Shown here in pieces: positions 16,920-28,700 of a stretch of 64,000 nt of DNA. The DNA is taken from the NCBI GenBank assembly GCA_963828405.1, contig CAWHEG010000029.1, forward strand, positions 1 through 64,000, read 5' to 3'. The notes under the pieces were generated by a model. The model saw nothing but the letters and a program-made list of their open reading frames with translations. It was not told where the DNA came from and made no database searches. The position numbers and the translations under genes were made by a program. Position 1 is the stretch's first letter. Each line of letters begins with the position of its first letter. This DNA is from JANMJD01 sp963828405. Its GTDB lineage: Bacteria; Actinomycetota; Acidimicrobiia; Acidimicrobiales; Ilumatobacteraceae.

Positions 16920-17144
16920 CGTTAACCGGTGATGGTTTCCGGTTCACGTCGCGGCGGTCGTACACTGGACTCGCCCGCTCGATGTTCGCCTGGATCGGAG
17001 CCTGGTACAACCCGACCCACCGTCACTCCACCGGGGGAACTCCAGGGAGCTTGGCGTATGCGCGTCATAACGCTAACGTCGATGATCTGATCGTCCGATC
17101 CCCAAACTCTCGTCAGCGGACCAGCCCTGAACGGTGGAGAACCC
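16920..17144. other. Intergenic region, no gene recognised
   Basis: An open frame spans part of this stretch but shows no family features or plausible start signal. Promoters for the gene at 17145 are expected here; I could not identify convincing -35/-10 elements. The ribosome site GGTGGAGAA lies just before the ATG at 17145. Confidence 0.4.
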
Positions 17145-18307
17145 ATGTCACAGCCAGACGCGTGCCGCGAGTCGATGCAGCTACCTCTCACGATCCGATT
17201 GACTCGAGGCAGCGATCCGCTCACGATGACGAGGGTAGCCGAAAGGGATGACGGCAGCTGGTTGGTGGAGACGGTAGGCGCGAGCGGTGCCAGGGTCAAG
17301 CATCGTCTCTCCGCAGCCGAATCGAGCGACATCGTCGTCGTCGGACACCCGGGGTCGATCCCCGAGGCTGGAGGGATTGCGCCCCGGTGCACCGTCCTGC
17401 CGTTGACCGAGCGGGGCGCAACGACGGCGGGGCCGAGCTGCGGACAGCGGCCGGCGAGACGATCGTCGACGAGGCGGAGACCAGCGACAGCAGCACCCGT
17501 GACGGAGAGCACGGCCGTAGCAGCGGCCCCCCCAGCGGCGTTCGAGCGTGAACTTCCGCTCTACGAGCTAGACCTCGACCAATCCAGGCTCGATCTGCAG
17601 CACGCCCGAGAACAGGACACGAACGCGGTCGCCAACCGGCCGGCGTTGCCACGGTGGCGTCGGTCGTCGGTCATCGCGGTGTGCGTCGCATCGATGTTGG
17701 CTGGTCTAGGCGGCGGCTACGTGGTCGGAAAGGAGCAACCTGCGGCCATCAACGCCTCGGGCGAAGTCGACGCCCAGCCGTTCGGAGACCTCTTCGATGG
17801 CGGCGGTGGCAAGCTCGACGGCCGCCGGCTTCCGGCGCGAAACGACCTGCAGTGGAAGGTAGTGTCGGGTGGCTTCTCGATCAGCGTGGAAGGCCTGCTC
17901 ACCGGCAAGCTCACCACCGGGGACTCAGCGATCGCGGTCATCCCTGACGGGGGTCCAGTCGATTCCGCCGCAGTGACATTCAACGAGATCGCGACAGGAT
18001 CCGGGCTGTTGTTCCGGTACAAGGACACTCAGAACTACTGGGCGCTCGTCGTGTCGCCCACGTTCGGCACTTGGGTTCTGAACCGGGTTGTGGCCGGTAA
18101 GACGACCCGAGTGACGACCACCGGATTCAGGGGCGGCAAGGTCGTTGAGGTGGTGATGATCGGCAACACGATTCAACTCTGGGTCGGGGCTTGCTCAGTA
18201 CCACTGTGCGAGATGCGACCCTGTCCGAAGCCACAATAGTCGGTATCAAGGTGGATAGGAAGGGTGCAGCCGCTGCTCTCGATGAGATCATCGTCAACGG
18301 TCAGTAG
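17145..18307 (+). pseudogene. Membrane-anchored protein with extracytoplasmic LamG-like domain, C-terminal frameshift
   Basis: I do not recognise a named family for the whole protein. The N-terminal 180 residues are polar and partly Pro/Arg-rich. A membrane segment (SSVIAVCVASMLAGLGGGYV) lies at about residues 170-190. The C-terminal 180 residues look like a LamG/concanavalin-type beta sandwich: RNDLQWKVVSGGFSISVEG, GLLFRYKDTQNYWALVVSP, and after a 1-base shift near 18195 TVRDATLSEATIVGIKVDRK and LDEIIVNGQ. Without the shift it ends early at 18239. The fold suggests glycan binding at the cell surface. The last 36 bp are repeated before the second acyltransferase copy. Confidence 0.5.
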
Positions 18308-19558
18308 TTGCCTGCCGCCGTTTCGGTGCCTGCAGATCCTCCGTTGACGCAACACCACGGTTGTAGGGTGTAGCAGGTGTACCTTAAGGAGGCTTTGGCG
18401 CAGGCCGGTCACCGACCGCCCGCACGTGTGGCTGCCCTTGATGGCCTGCGGGCCGTCGCCGTCGTCGCCGTGGTCGTGTATCACCTCGATGTCTCGAGAG
18501 GCCGGGGCTCCGTGTCGGACGTGGCGGCTTCGTCGGGGTCGATCTCTTCTTCGTGCTCTCTGGATTTCTCATCGGGTCGCTGGCCCTGGAGGAGGTTCGC
18601 CGGACCGGACGGGTGAATCTGCTGGCGTTTTGGAGCCGCCGGTTCCGGCGTCTGATGCCGGCATCACTCGCCCTTCTCGTGTGCGTGATGCTGTGGTCGG
18701 CGGCCGTCGGCTGGGGTCGCGACATCGAGAGCGAGGTGGTGGGATCGGTGTATTGGTTCCAGAACTGGCACCTGATCGCAACTGGCCAACCGTATATCGA
18801 GCAGTTCGTCGCCCCATCCCCGCTTCGTCACTTCTGGTCGCTGTCGATCGAGGAGCAGTGGTATCTCGCCTTTCCGTTGGTCGGCCTCGCTGGCCCGACG
18901 CTGGGTCCTACTCGAAGGGTGGTTGTTGCAGCGATTCGCGGCCGGGGCGTTGGTCTCGGCGATATTGATGGCGGCGCTCCACGGGTCGGGCGGTACGCCG
19001 TGGCGGGCAGTACTTCGGTACTGATACAAGAATGTTCGCCCTGCTGATCGGCTGTGCCGCAGCGATGCTGCCGGCCACGAAGAACGGCATGAGCTCTCCC
19101 GAGACGCGTCGGACCTGGGGATGGGTGATGCTGGGCGGGCTCGGACTGTGGTTCGTGCTGGCTTTGACGGTCTCAGAACAGGCCGACTACATGTATTTCG
19201 GCGGGTTCGTCGTGGTCTCCCTCGTCTCGGTGTGCGCCGTTGTCGGCGCCGCCAAGTCCCGGGTCCGCTGGTTCGACCCGGCACCGATCCAGTGGCTGGG
19301 CACCCGTTCCTACGGAATCTACCTGTGGCACTGGCCCGTGCTGGTAGCGCTGACTCCTGAGCGGGCCGGCCTTCACGGTGTTTCGCTCGCACTCGTGCGC
19401 TGCGGTGTCACCGGACTCGCCACCGAGATCTCCTACCGCTGGATCGAACAGCCGGTGCGCCTTCGTCGCAGGGGACCGTTGACCATTTCCCGCCTCGTTC
19501 TGCCCGTCGGCCTCGCCGCCTCCTTCGCTGCCGCGATCATCGGCCTCGCCCTGCCACA
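18272..19558 (+). repeat. Direct repeat, copy 1 of about 1.29 kb (partner 20394-21677)
   Basis: The block covers the last 36 bp of the LamG-like gene, the intergenic region, and the membrane acyltransferase half of the following gene. The same sequence recurs at 20394-21677 with only scattered base differences and small indels. Similarity ends abruptly at CTGCCACA, exactly where the acyltransferase part gives way to the SGNH part. It is a large tandem duplication. Confidence 0.92.
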
Positions 19559-20348
19559 GGCCGCGTCCACATCGATCGATTTTGAGGCGGCCGAGCGGGT
19601 CGACTTTCCTGCGTCTACCTTGATCACACAGGCCGGAGATACTTCGGTTCTACCGTTACGTGTCGGCGTATTCGGCGATTCGACGGCGCTCATGCTGAGT
19701 TATGGTGTGGGAGCCGACGAGCCGAGGATCTCGACGAGGCGCGGATCAACTCATCTTGGCTGTCCAATCGGGCGTGGTGGCGAGACGCGTGGCAACGGGA
19801 TCGATGGGGACCAGCCCGAGAAGTCTGGCGTTGCCGTCAGGACCGTGTGTGATTGGACGAGTACATGGCCATCAACTGCTGAGTTGCAGCAGCTCGACAT
19901 TGCTGTTGTGCTTGTCGGACTGTGGGACATCGTGGGGAGAAAAGTGCCCGACTTGGGTGAGCGTTGGGAGACGATCGACGACCCTGAGTACCGTGACTGG
20001 CTTGCGACCGAAATCGGGGCCGCCGCGGACAGCCTCCACATCGTCGGCGGTGTCGAGCATGTGGTTTGGCTGACGTTGCCCAACAAGGCGGGCAGTTCCG
20101 CTGGTAACCGGGTCCAAGCTTTCAACAAGCTGGTCGAACAACAGTCAGCAACTCGCCTGTGGCTGACTGTTGCCGACTTTGCGACATTCATCCGCGACAC
20201 TGGCCGAGACAAGGAGTTGCGGCCAGACGGTATCCATCTCACGAAGGACTCTGCTAGAGAGGTCGCGGAGACTGGCTCAATGGAGTCCTCATCGCCGTCG
20301 CGGCATCTCAGTGAATGGTCGTCGAATCGAATCGCGCTCGCCCGGTAG
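18377..20348 (+). pseudogene. Acyltransferase family 3 with C-terminal SGNH domain (OafA-like), copy 1, frameshifted
   Basis: The N-terminal part is a multi-pass acyltransferase-3 domain: AALDGLRAVAVVAVVVYHLD, FLIGSLALEEVRRTGRVNLL, RHFWSLSIEEQWYLAFPL, GTRSYGIYLWHWPVLVAL and EISYRWIEQPVR. The C-terminal SGNH domain has VGVFGDSTALMLSYG (nucleophile Ser in GDS) and a late DGIHLT with the Asp/His pair. Frames change near 18505, 18880 and 19020. OafA-like enzymes O-acetylate surface polysaccharides: the membrane half brings acyl groups across and the SGNH half transfers them. The GTG start at 18377 is uncertain. Confidence 0.8.
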
Positions 20349-20393
20349 AGTCCGAATTCAGCCATCACCGACACAACTCTGGGTCGAGGGCCT

Positions 20394-21677
20394 GCTGCTC
20401 TCGATGAGATCATCGTCAACGGTCAGTAGTTGCCTGCCGCCGTTTCGGTGCCTGCAGATCCTCCGTTGACGCAACACCACGGTTGTAGGGTGTAGCAGGT
20501 GTACCTTAAGGAGGCTTTGGCGCAGGACGGTCACCGACCGCCCGCACGTGTGGCTGCCCTTGATGGCCTGCGGGCCGTCGCCGTCGTCGCTGTGGTCGTG
20601 TATCACCTCGATGTCTCGATAGGCGGTCTCCGTGTCGGACGTGGCGGCTTCGTCGGGGTCGATCTCTTCTTCGTGCTCTCTGGATTTCTCATCGGGTCCC
20701 TCGCCCTGGAGGAGGTTCGCCGGACCGGACGGGTGAATCTGCTGGCGTTTTGGAGCCGCCGATTCCGGCGGTTGATGCCGGCATCACTCGCCCTTCTCGT
20801 GTGCGTGATGCTGTGGTCGGCGGTCGTCGGCTGGGGTCGCGACATCGAGATCGAGGTGGTGGGATCGGTGTATTGGTTCCAGAACTGGCACCTGATCGCG
20901 ACTGGCCAACCGTATATCGAGCAGTTCGTCGCCCCATCCCCACTTCGCCACTTCTGGTCGTTGTCGATCGAGGAGCAGTGGTATCTCGCCTTTCCGTTGC
21001 TCGCCTCGCGGCCCGACGCTGGGTCCTCACTCGAAGGGTGGTTGTTGCAGCGATTCTGCTGGCCGGGGCGTTGGCTCGGCGATATTGATGGCGGCGCTCC
21101 ACGGGTCGGGCGGTACGCCGTGGCGGGCATACTTCGGTACCGACACCAGAATCTTCGCCCTGCTGATCGGCTGTGCCGCAGCGATGCTGCCGGCCACGAA
21201 GAACGGCATGAGCTCTCCCGAGACGCGTCGGACCTGGGGATGGGTGATGCTGGGCGGGCTCGGACTGTGGTTCGTGCTGGCTTTGACGGTCTCAGAACAG
21301 GCCGACTACATGTATTTCGGCGGGTTCGTCGCGGTCTCCCTCGTCTCGGTGTGCGCCGTTGTCGGCGCCGCCAAGTCCCGGGTCCGCTGGTTCGACCCGG
21401 CACCGATCCAGTGGCTGGGCACCCGTTCCTACGGAATCTACCTGTGGCACTGGCCCGTGCTGGTAGCGCTGACTCCTGAGCGGGCCGGCCTTCACGGTGT
21501 TTCGCTCGCACTCGTGCGCTGCGGTGTCACCGGACTCGCCACCGAGATCTCCTACCGCTGGATCGAACAGCCGGTGCGCCTTCGTCGCAGGGGACCGTTG
21601 ACCATTCCCCGCCTCGTTCTGCCCGTCGGCCTCGCCGCCTCCTTCGCTGCCGCGATCATCGGCCTCGCCCTGCCACA
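20394..21677 (+). repeat. Direct repeat, copy 2 of about 1.28 kb (partner 18272-19558)
   Basis: Near-identical copy of 18272-19558, offset by 2119-2122 bp. It begins inside a remnant of the LamG-like gene (codons for LDEIIVNGQ and the stop) and ends at the acyltransferase/SGNH boundary. Flanking DNA on both sides differs from copy 1. Confidence 0.92.
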
Positions 21678-22436
21678 ACAGCTGGATCATGGCAGTGCCG
21701 CCGAGGTGCTGCGCCAGGCGCAGAACGCCCCGACCACGGATTCGGTACCGCAACGGAGCAACGAGTCACTTACCGCATTGGTCGTGGGCGACAGCGTCGC
21801 TTTCGGTCTCGGCTATGTCTCCTCAGCAGACCAGTTCGACGACACGCTCGCTGGCAGGATCCACCTGACCAACGGCGCGTTCCCTGGTTGTGGCCTCACG
21901 CGGCTCGCCCGGCCCGATTCCAACTACCTGGTGGGCGACAGGCTTGTGCAGTGCCTGGCCCTCGCCGACCGGTGGCGTGAACTACTCGCCACGGGTCCGG
22001 ATGTCGTGGTCTGGGTAGTGGGGCCATGGGACAGCGTCGACGTGCTCGACGAATCTGAGACAGTGGAAGCCCTTACGCTGCAATGGAGCGATCTCATCGT
22101 GAATCGCCTCCGTGAGTCCTTCGACGTGCTCACCTCGACGGCCGCGCCGCTGGTGGTGGTGCTGCCGCCATGCCGTTCCGTGGCGCCGGCGTCAATCGAA
22201 GGGCTCAGCCAGAATCGATCTCGGCGCTGACGGAGCTGATCGTCGATTTGGCGGCCGGATACGGAGACCGTATTCACCTCGAAGACCCATCGAACTGGGA
22301 ATGCCCAGCCGCGGGCCATCAGAACCGCACGGAGAACGGCCGGCCGATTCGTGATGACGGCATGCACTACACGGCTGATGGTAAACTGGAGTTTTGGCGC
22401 TGGCTTGCGCCGCTGTTGGCGGCGTTGGTGGCGTGA
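20499..22436 (+). pseudogene. Acyltransferase family 3 with C-terminal SGNH domain (OafA-like), copy 2, frameshifted
   Basis: The membrane half is nearly identical to copy 1 and less damaged: it reads unbroken from the GTG at 20499 to about 21000, shifts frame, then continues from 21085 with GTDTRIFALLIGCAAAMLPA to the WIEQPVR element. The SGNH half is unlike copy 1: ALVVGDSVAFGLGYVSSADQ has the GDS nucleophile, GPDVVVWVVGPWDS is a middle block, and after a shift near 22215 the end DDGMHYTADGKLEFW carries the Asp/His pair. Role as for copy 1, but a different SGNH half suggests a different acceptor sugar. It probably descends from a duplication of the front half only. Confidence 0.8.
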
Positions 22437-22503
22437 CCGCAATGAGTTGATTGATTGACGGTTGACGGCTACACTGAGTGAAATCTCACGTTCGGGAGTA
22501 CAA

Positions 22504-23117
22504 ATGAGCCACCTCATCAAACACATCGTCACCCTGACGGTGCTCTGCCTTGGCATGGGTCTTTTCGTCAGCCCTGACTCGGCCATGGCGTGGAAAGATG
22601 GCGGTCCTACTGCAGCCGACTTCATCCGCGACGGAGTCTTCGACCAGAGCGGTTACCTTGCAGCTCTCGTTGCCTTCGAGACCGCGCCATGGTGCGAACG
22701 ATCGGCCGATCACGGTGCAGGTCAGAGACTGCCCGGACGGTGCGACCATCACCGTGGTCTTCGTCGGCTTTCCCACGTCGCAGGTGCAGGTCTCGTCCAC
22801 GGGGTCGCCGACAAGCGTTGTCGTCACGCCGCCCGTCGCCGCAGGCGTGGGGTTCAGCATCATCCGAGTGACGTGTGTGGCCTCCCTGGCTCCGGTGACC
22901 ACGCGACATCGTCGTCGATCTTCGCCCTGGAACTACACCCGGTGCCCTGACCACGATTTCTGCGGCGCTGAGCGCGGGCTCTGCTGGTACGGGCGGCCTA
23001 CCGAGCACGGGCGCAGACATGCGTTCCACGGTTGGCTACGCCACTGCCGCCCTGCTCGTTGGCGTCGCCGTGGTGTTCGGTGCCCGGCGTCGGTTTCACG
23101 TGCCCAGCATTGCCTGA
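22504..23117 (+). pseudogene. Secreted LPxTG cell-wall-anchored protein, frameshifted
   Basis: ATG at 22504 follows a GGGAG ribosome site. A signal peptide is present: HLIKHIVTLTVLCLGMGLFV then SAMAWKDGG. The body, in the next frame, is a beta-rich domain (PITVQVRDCPDGATITVVFV, VGFSIIRVTC). In the third frame the C-terminus has a sorting signal: LPSTGADMRS, then a hydrophobic stretch (TVGYATAALLVGVAVVFGA) and basic RRRFHVPSIA with a stop at 23117. This is a complete LPxTG-membrane-basic tail layout for sortase anchoring. Frames change near 22670 and 22940. The function is unknown; the position within the glycan island suggests a surface protein. Confidence 0.6.
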
Positions 23118-23371
23118 AGCTGGTCGTCGCCTACTGTGACCGGGTCGATCAACGAGGCTTGTTGGTCGTGCCCGCCTCATCGTGACGAACTCACCTCGGA
23201 CAATTCGGCGCTGAGCGACGGAATCGTCGGCGAGTTTCTCGACCCCGAACCGGCTTGGGGCCGGCACCCCGAGGGCAGCCCGACACGACAGCCCTACGAA
23301 AGGGTGCCTCCGTCGGCGGTTCCACCGAGATGCCCCGAACGAGTCCGGTGCGTTCTACCGCCCGGGAGCCC

Positions 23372-25769
23372 ATGAACCGACGCGTCGACCCCCTGCACCG
23401 GGGCTTGTTCCAGAACTCATGGATTCTGATCGCGCAGCTGGCGTTGCTCGGGATCAGTGGGTTGGCATTTTCGGGTCGTCGCCGCCAACAGGTTCACCGT
23501 CGGTGATGTTGGAGATGCGTCTGGGCTCGTCGCCGTGACGAACTTCGTGACGTATCTCACAACCCTCGGCCTGCCGGTGACGGTGAGCAGATTCGGCTCG
23601 AACCGCAACCCCCAGGACGATGCCGTCTTCTCCTGGTCCATGTTTCTCACAGTCGCCTCGTCCGCGGTCGGCTCGCTGTTCGTGGTCCTTATCGCTTCGG
23701 CGAGCGTAATGCCGACTCTGCTTGACCATGGTCGCATGGCCGGTTTCTGGGTGCTCTTCTCCGGCGTCGCCGGCTCGAGCGTCGTGGTGCTCATCGACTA
23801 CAGGCAGCTTCGCCTGGGTGGGCACGCCCAGGTGCTGCTCCGGAGCGCGGTCGTCGCGGTCGTGCGACTCGGCGCCATCGTTGCTCTGCCCGTGTCGGCC
23901 GGGCCGTTCTGGATGTGGGTGATCATCACGGCCGCGGGCCCCGCTTGCGCGCTGCTGACCTATCCTGGTTGGCGGCACGACTGCCGGGTGGACATCCGAG
24001 GGCCGCTGCCTACCGGACGTCGTCGACTGGTGAACTTCACGACCACGAACTGGGTCAGCCTGCTGCTGATGCAGGCGCCGTTCTACGCGTTTCCGGTCGT
24101 TGTCGTGGCATCGCTTACCAAGGAGCAGAGCGGCGTCTTCTACATCGTATGGTCGATGACCAGCGTGTTGTTCATGATACCGCAGCTGACCGGCCGGGTG
24201 CTCCTGATGGAGGCTGCGGGACCCGAGCCGCAGCTCCGCGGTCAGGCGTGGTTCTCACTCAAGTTGAGCTTGATCGTCGTGGCCGCGGTCGTTCTCGTTT
24301 CGATACCGGTCGCGTTCCTGATCCCGGTGGTCTATGGACAGGCGTACGAATCCGGCCGTCTGCTGCTCATCCTGATCGTCGCCGGTCTCGTTCCTTTCAG
24401 CGTGACCAATACGGCCATCAACTTCGCCCGCGCACGGGAGCGCAACGTGACTACAGCGGCCGTCTCGACCGTCCTCGCCGCATGCGTGCTCATCCCCGCT
24501 TCGCTCGCAACTTCGTCGCGGGGCTCGACCGGTGCGGCGACGGTCTGGCTCTTGGGTCATTCCGTGGGAGCGTTCATGGCACTCGAGTTACTTGACGTCG
24601 GACTGGCCCGTGTGATCACGAGGCCTGCACGGCGAGTGCGAACCGACCGAGTGCGGCGCGTGGTGTTGTTGTCGGGTGCCGCTTTGATGCCGGTGCTGAT
24701 CGCCGGTTGGGTGGGACTGGCGATCGGATTCGGAGTGCTCGCCGTCAACGCGTCCGGTCATCGCCGCGTGGCGATCGGCTTGTCAGCGGCGCTCGTCATG
24801 GTTGCGTGGGTTGCCACCCTGGTGGAGGGGCACCGAAGGGTTAGCCTCGGGTTCGCCCAAGATCGTCCCCTTGCCGGAGCGGCCGCGTCGTTGGCGATCG
24901 TCCTCATGTCCACCTGGGCGATGCTCGAGCTCCTCAATGGCAACTCAACGCCCGAGACGTTGTTCGACCTCGACCGTTCGAGCCCCTCCTTCGACGAGTC
25001 GGCGCGCCCCAGAGTCGTTCGCGACTGGCCCACCGTCGCCGGGGCCTGCGTCGTCGGGGGGCTAGCTTTTCTCACCAACGCCCCACGCCCGCGAGCTCCA
25101 GCGGCCCACCTCGTTACGTTGCTCGAGGGGGGCCGCGGGTTGCGATCGTCGCTCGGTTCGAGCGCACCGTCCGTCACGCTCGCGCCCCTTGGCGAGCTCC
25201 TCGTCGCTCACGGACCGCTGCCGGTGGCTCCGCTTGGCATCACCATCGGGGCGGCCCTGTTCGGGTTCCTAGCCGTCCAACTGCGAGAGATCGGGAAGTT
25301 TGCCCCACTGAACCTCCTGGTGGTTGCGATCGTCATCGAGCTGTCTCCGTCGGTGTATCTCGGCGCGCTGTTAGCCGCGCTCCTTGTCGCGGCGGGCACC
25401 GTGCTGTTCACCCACTTCTACTCCCTGAAGGCGATAGCCATGGCCGGTGTCTCAATGGGGTTGGCCACCACCGCGTCCGTCGAGGCCATCTTCGTCCTCG
25501 TGCTGACTACCGTCTTGATCGCCGTAACCACCAGCCGGCGCCACGTGCTGGCGTTCGTCGTTCCCGCCGTCGTCATCGGCTTCGCATGGTGGCGGGTCCG
25601 GTTGGACCTCGGCTCGGTAGGCGGAGCAGTGGCGACTGGCTCGCCGCTGGTCGCTCTTCTCTTGGCGGGTCCGGTGCTGGTTGCTCTTTGGGCGATGACC
25701 CTCCCATACGACCGCATTCACAGGATCCGTCGCGGCGTGTCGCCGGTGGACTCTGGCCCTCGCTCATGA
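23372..25769 (+). pseudogene. Polysaccharide flippase (MOP/Wzx-like) with long C-terminal membrane extension, one early frameshift
   Basis: The start MNRRVDPLHRGLFQNSWILI at 23372 is in a different frame from the rest; the shift is near 23465, where WVVAANRFTVGDVGDASG should follow. About 12 membrane segments in the first 440 residues, plus motifs FVTYLTTLGLPVTVSRFGS and TTNWVSLLLMQAPFYAFPVV, resemble Wzx-type lipid-linked oligosaccharide flippases. About 350 further residues contain at least seven more hydrophobic segments and an extracytoplasmic loop. At about 800 residues it is nearly twice the usual length. The extension could be a fused ligase-like or GT-C-like domain. It overlaps the following GT-C gene by 3 bp. 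Confidence 0.6.
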
Positions 25770-28700
25770 TCAAACGACTTCTGGAAATCATCGAGATACG
25801 ACCGCGCCGGAGCGTACTCGGTGCGACTGCAGCGACCGCGTTCACCGCGGTGATGATCAACGACCCGATGTTGTACGTGACCGATGCTCGTTTCGAGCTC
25901 TCTTGGTCCCCTGGGAAAGTCCTAACCCAGGTGTCCTCGGTGTGGCAACAATCAGGCGGGCTCGGGCGTATATCGGCGGCCGAGCACAGCCCGTTCGTCG
26001 TACTCGTCTACGCCTTGATCCGCGCCACCGGCGTGTCCCCGGCAATCACCGAGCACATTTGGCATGCATCGCTGCTAGCCATTGCGGGCCTCGGGGTCAC
26101 AGCGCTGCTCGCGACGTTCGAGCCCCGATGGGGTCTCACCCACTACCTGGCGGCGACCGCCTACATGATGAATCCGCTGACCCTGGGCATGTTCTCCAAC
26201 AGTGTGCTGTTCATGTCCACGTTGGTCATCGCGCCGTGGCTCCACACGGCCGTGCTTCGTGCCGGCAGAGAGAGGGCGAGTTGGCGTTGGCCGGCGGTGA
26301 TCGCGCTTGCCTTGGCCGTGTCGGCGCCCGTTGAGCTCCCCGGTGCACTGTTCAACCTCGGCCTGTTGCTCCCGACGGTCGTTTACGTGCTCGTCATCGA
26401 ACGCAGCTTGTCACTTCGATCGTTCCTTCAGTTCTGCGCACGTACAGCAGTGCTGACGGTCGGCGCCGTGTCATTCGTGGTCATCCGCACGTTGGCAGGA
26501 AGACGCGAGCTTCTTCAGCGGCTCTCGATCACCGAGCCGCCAGGATTGGTCAACGTGGCCTCGTCCTACAGCGAAAGCCTGCCGCGGGATGGGGAACTGG
26601 CTTGCTTACTTCCGCTTTGGTGCCACCCAACCCCGGCCGCAGTTCGCACCGTACCTTGAGTCGGTCATCGTGATCACAGCAACCTTCGTGGTGCCATTTG
26701 TGGCCATCGCGTCGCTGTATTCGTCGAAGTGGCGCCCCCGGTTCCTCTTTGTCATCCTCTGCGCAGTCAGTTTGATGATGGTCGTCGGTGTGTATGCATC
26801 ACCGCGGACGGGGTGGGGCAGCCTCCTCACTCGACTGTACGACGCCGTGCCCTCATCACAGGCGTTCCGCAATTCGATGAAGGCCGGCGGACCGCTCGTG
26901 ATCAGCCTTAGCGTGCTTTTCGCCGTGGCGGTCGTCCACACGGCTGATCGATGGCCCGGTTGGCGGCACCATGCCGTGGTGGCCAGCGCGTTCTGCACCG
27001 TCGCAGTGGCATCCCTCCCCGTATGGACTCTCGACCTGTACCCGCCGGCTCGGGAGATACGCGACGTGCCGTCGTACTGGAAAGCGGCGTCCGCCTGGCT
27101 CAACGACGCCGGCTCCGCTGGTGACGGCCGGGTCCTCGTACTCCCGGGTTCATCGTTGCCGACGTTCCGATGGGGAACCGTCGGCGGTGACATCCTCGAC
27201 GCGTTTCTGAATGTCTCGTATGTGCGGGCCGGTTCGTTCCCTCAGAGCACGCCGATGGCGGAGAGCATCGTGACAGCGTTGGATCGGGCTGTCGGGCTCC
27301 GCGAACTCACGCCTGAGACGTTCGCCGAAGTGTTGCGCCGTCTCGGGATCAGGTACGTCGTGCTGCGCAACGACACCGACTGGAAGCTGGCCCAGCAGCC
27401 ACGTCCGTCCGCTTTCGACCCGCTCCGGTCGAGCGACGACTTCACGCTCGTCGCCACGTTCGGTGAGCCTGGGCAGTACACGACTTCGCCCATCGGCGAC
27501 GACGAAGCTGCGCGCCGCGAACGCGTGCTGCCACCGATCGAGGTGTTCGAGGTCACCGATTGGCAGCCAATCGCCCGCCTGGTTCCGTCCGTGCAGCCGC
27601 TGCTCGTGTCTGGAGACGGTGAAGGTTGGATGGCACTTGCCGCACAAGGATTCCTGGCCGGGTCCCGTCCCTGATGTTCACCGCGCCGCTTGGCCTCCAG
27701 CCGCTGACGCAGATCCTGGGGTCCGGATCGCCGCTCCTGATCACTGACAGCAACGTGCTGCGCTACAGTTCGGCGACCGCAACGGCCACATTCTCGTCGA
27801 GTGGCCTCCAAGCTGGAGCCACTGGCGCCGGTGTGTGGGCGCTATTCCCGCAAGCGGGTGCTCAAACAGTCAGCTACATCCCTGGCGTGGCGCGAGTCAC
27901 CTCATCGGTCTCGTCGGTGGGGCAACCGTCGGCGCGAGCCGAGAACGTACTCGACGGCGACCCTCGCACAACGTGGCAGACGGGTTCGCTGGCCAACGCC
28001 GCGGGACAGTGGATCGAGGTCGACTTCGATCGCCCGTACGCGGTCCGGACCATCAGAATCACAGTGCCCGACCTATCCACCGGCAGTCGTCTCCTTGTCG
28101 CACGAGTAGAGACGTCCGACGGAGCCGAGAAGGATGTCGTGATGATCGGGCGGAACGGGTCGGTCGAACTCGACGGTCGACCGGTGTCCGCATTGCGCAT
28201 CAAGATGGCCAAGGTCGAAGGAGGCGGTCCGCTGGCCATCGCCGACATCGCCATCGATGACCTCGACTTCCGGGAATACCGGCAGGTGCCGAGCGACGTC
28301 GTTGATCGCGCCAAGACGGATACAACCCTGGCCGCGGCGATGCAGTCGACGACGCTCGGCTTTGTGTTCCGGCGCGAAGTGGGAGTCGGTCCCAGGCCGG
28401 TGGAGCAGGTGCTCCGACGACGGTTCGAACTCCTCTCACCGTCACAGTTGACGATGCGGGCTCGGGTCTCGTTCACCGACGAGCGATCAGCCGCGTTCGT
28501 GGTGGGCAAGTGCGGTGATCTGTCGCTCGAGATCGATGGAGTCGGACGGCCGATGGAGGTCTTGAAGATCGACGACGACGGCGTCCATGCCGTCGCTGGT
28601 TCCTGCGATGACATCGTGCTCGAGGGTGGCTGGCACTCGATGAACCACTCTGTCGACTTGCAGGTCGACTGGCTCACGTTGTTGCCGCCCAACGTCTCCG

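Noticed and set aside
16877..17251. 124-codon plus-strand ORF
   Set aside because: No ribosome site, no recognisable domain, and it overlaps the better-supported gene at 17145 in another frame.
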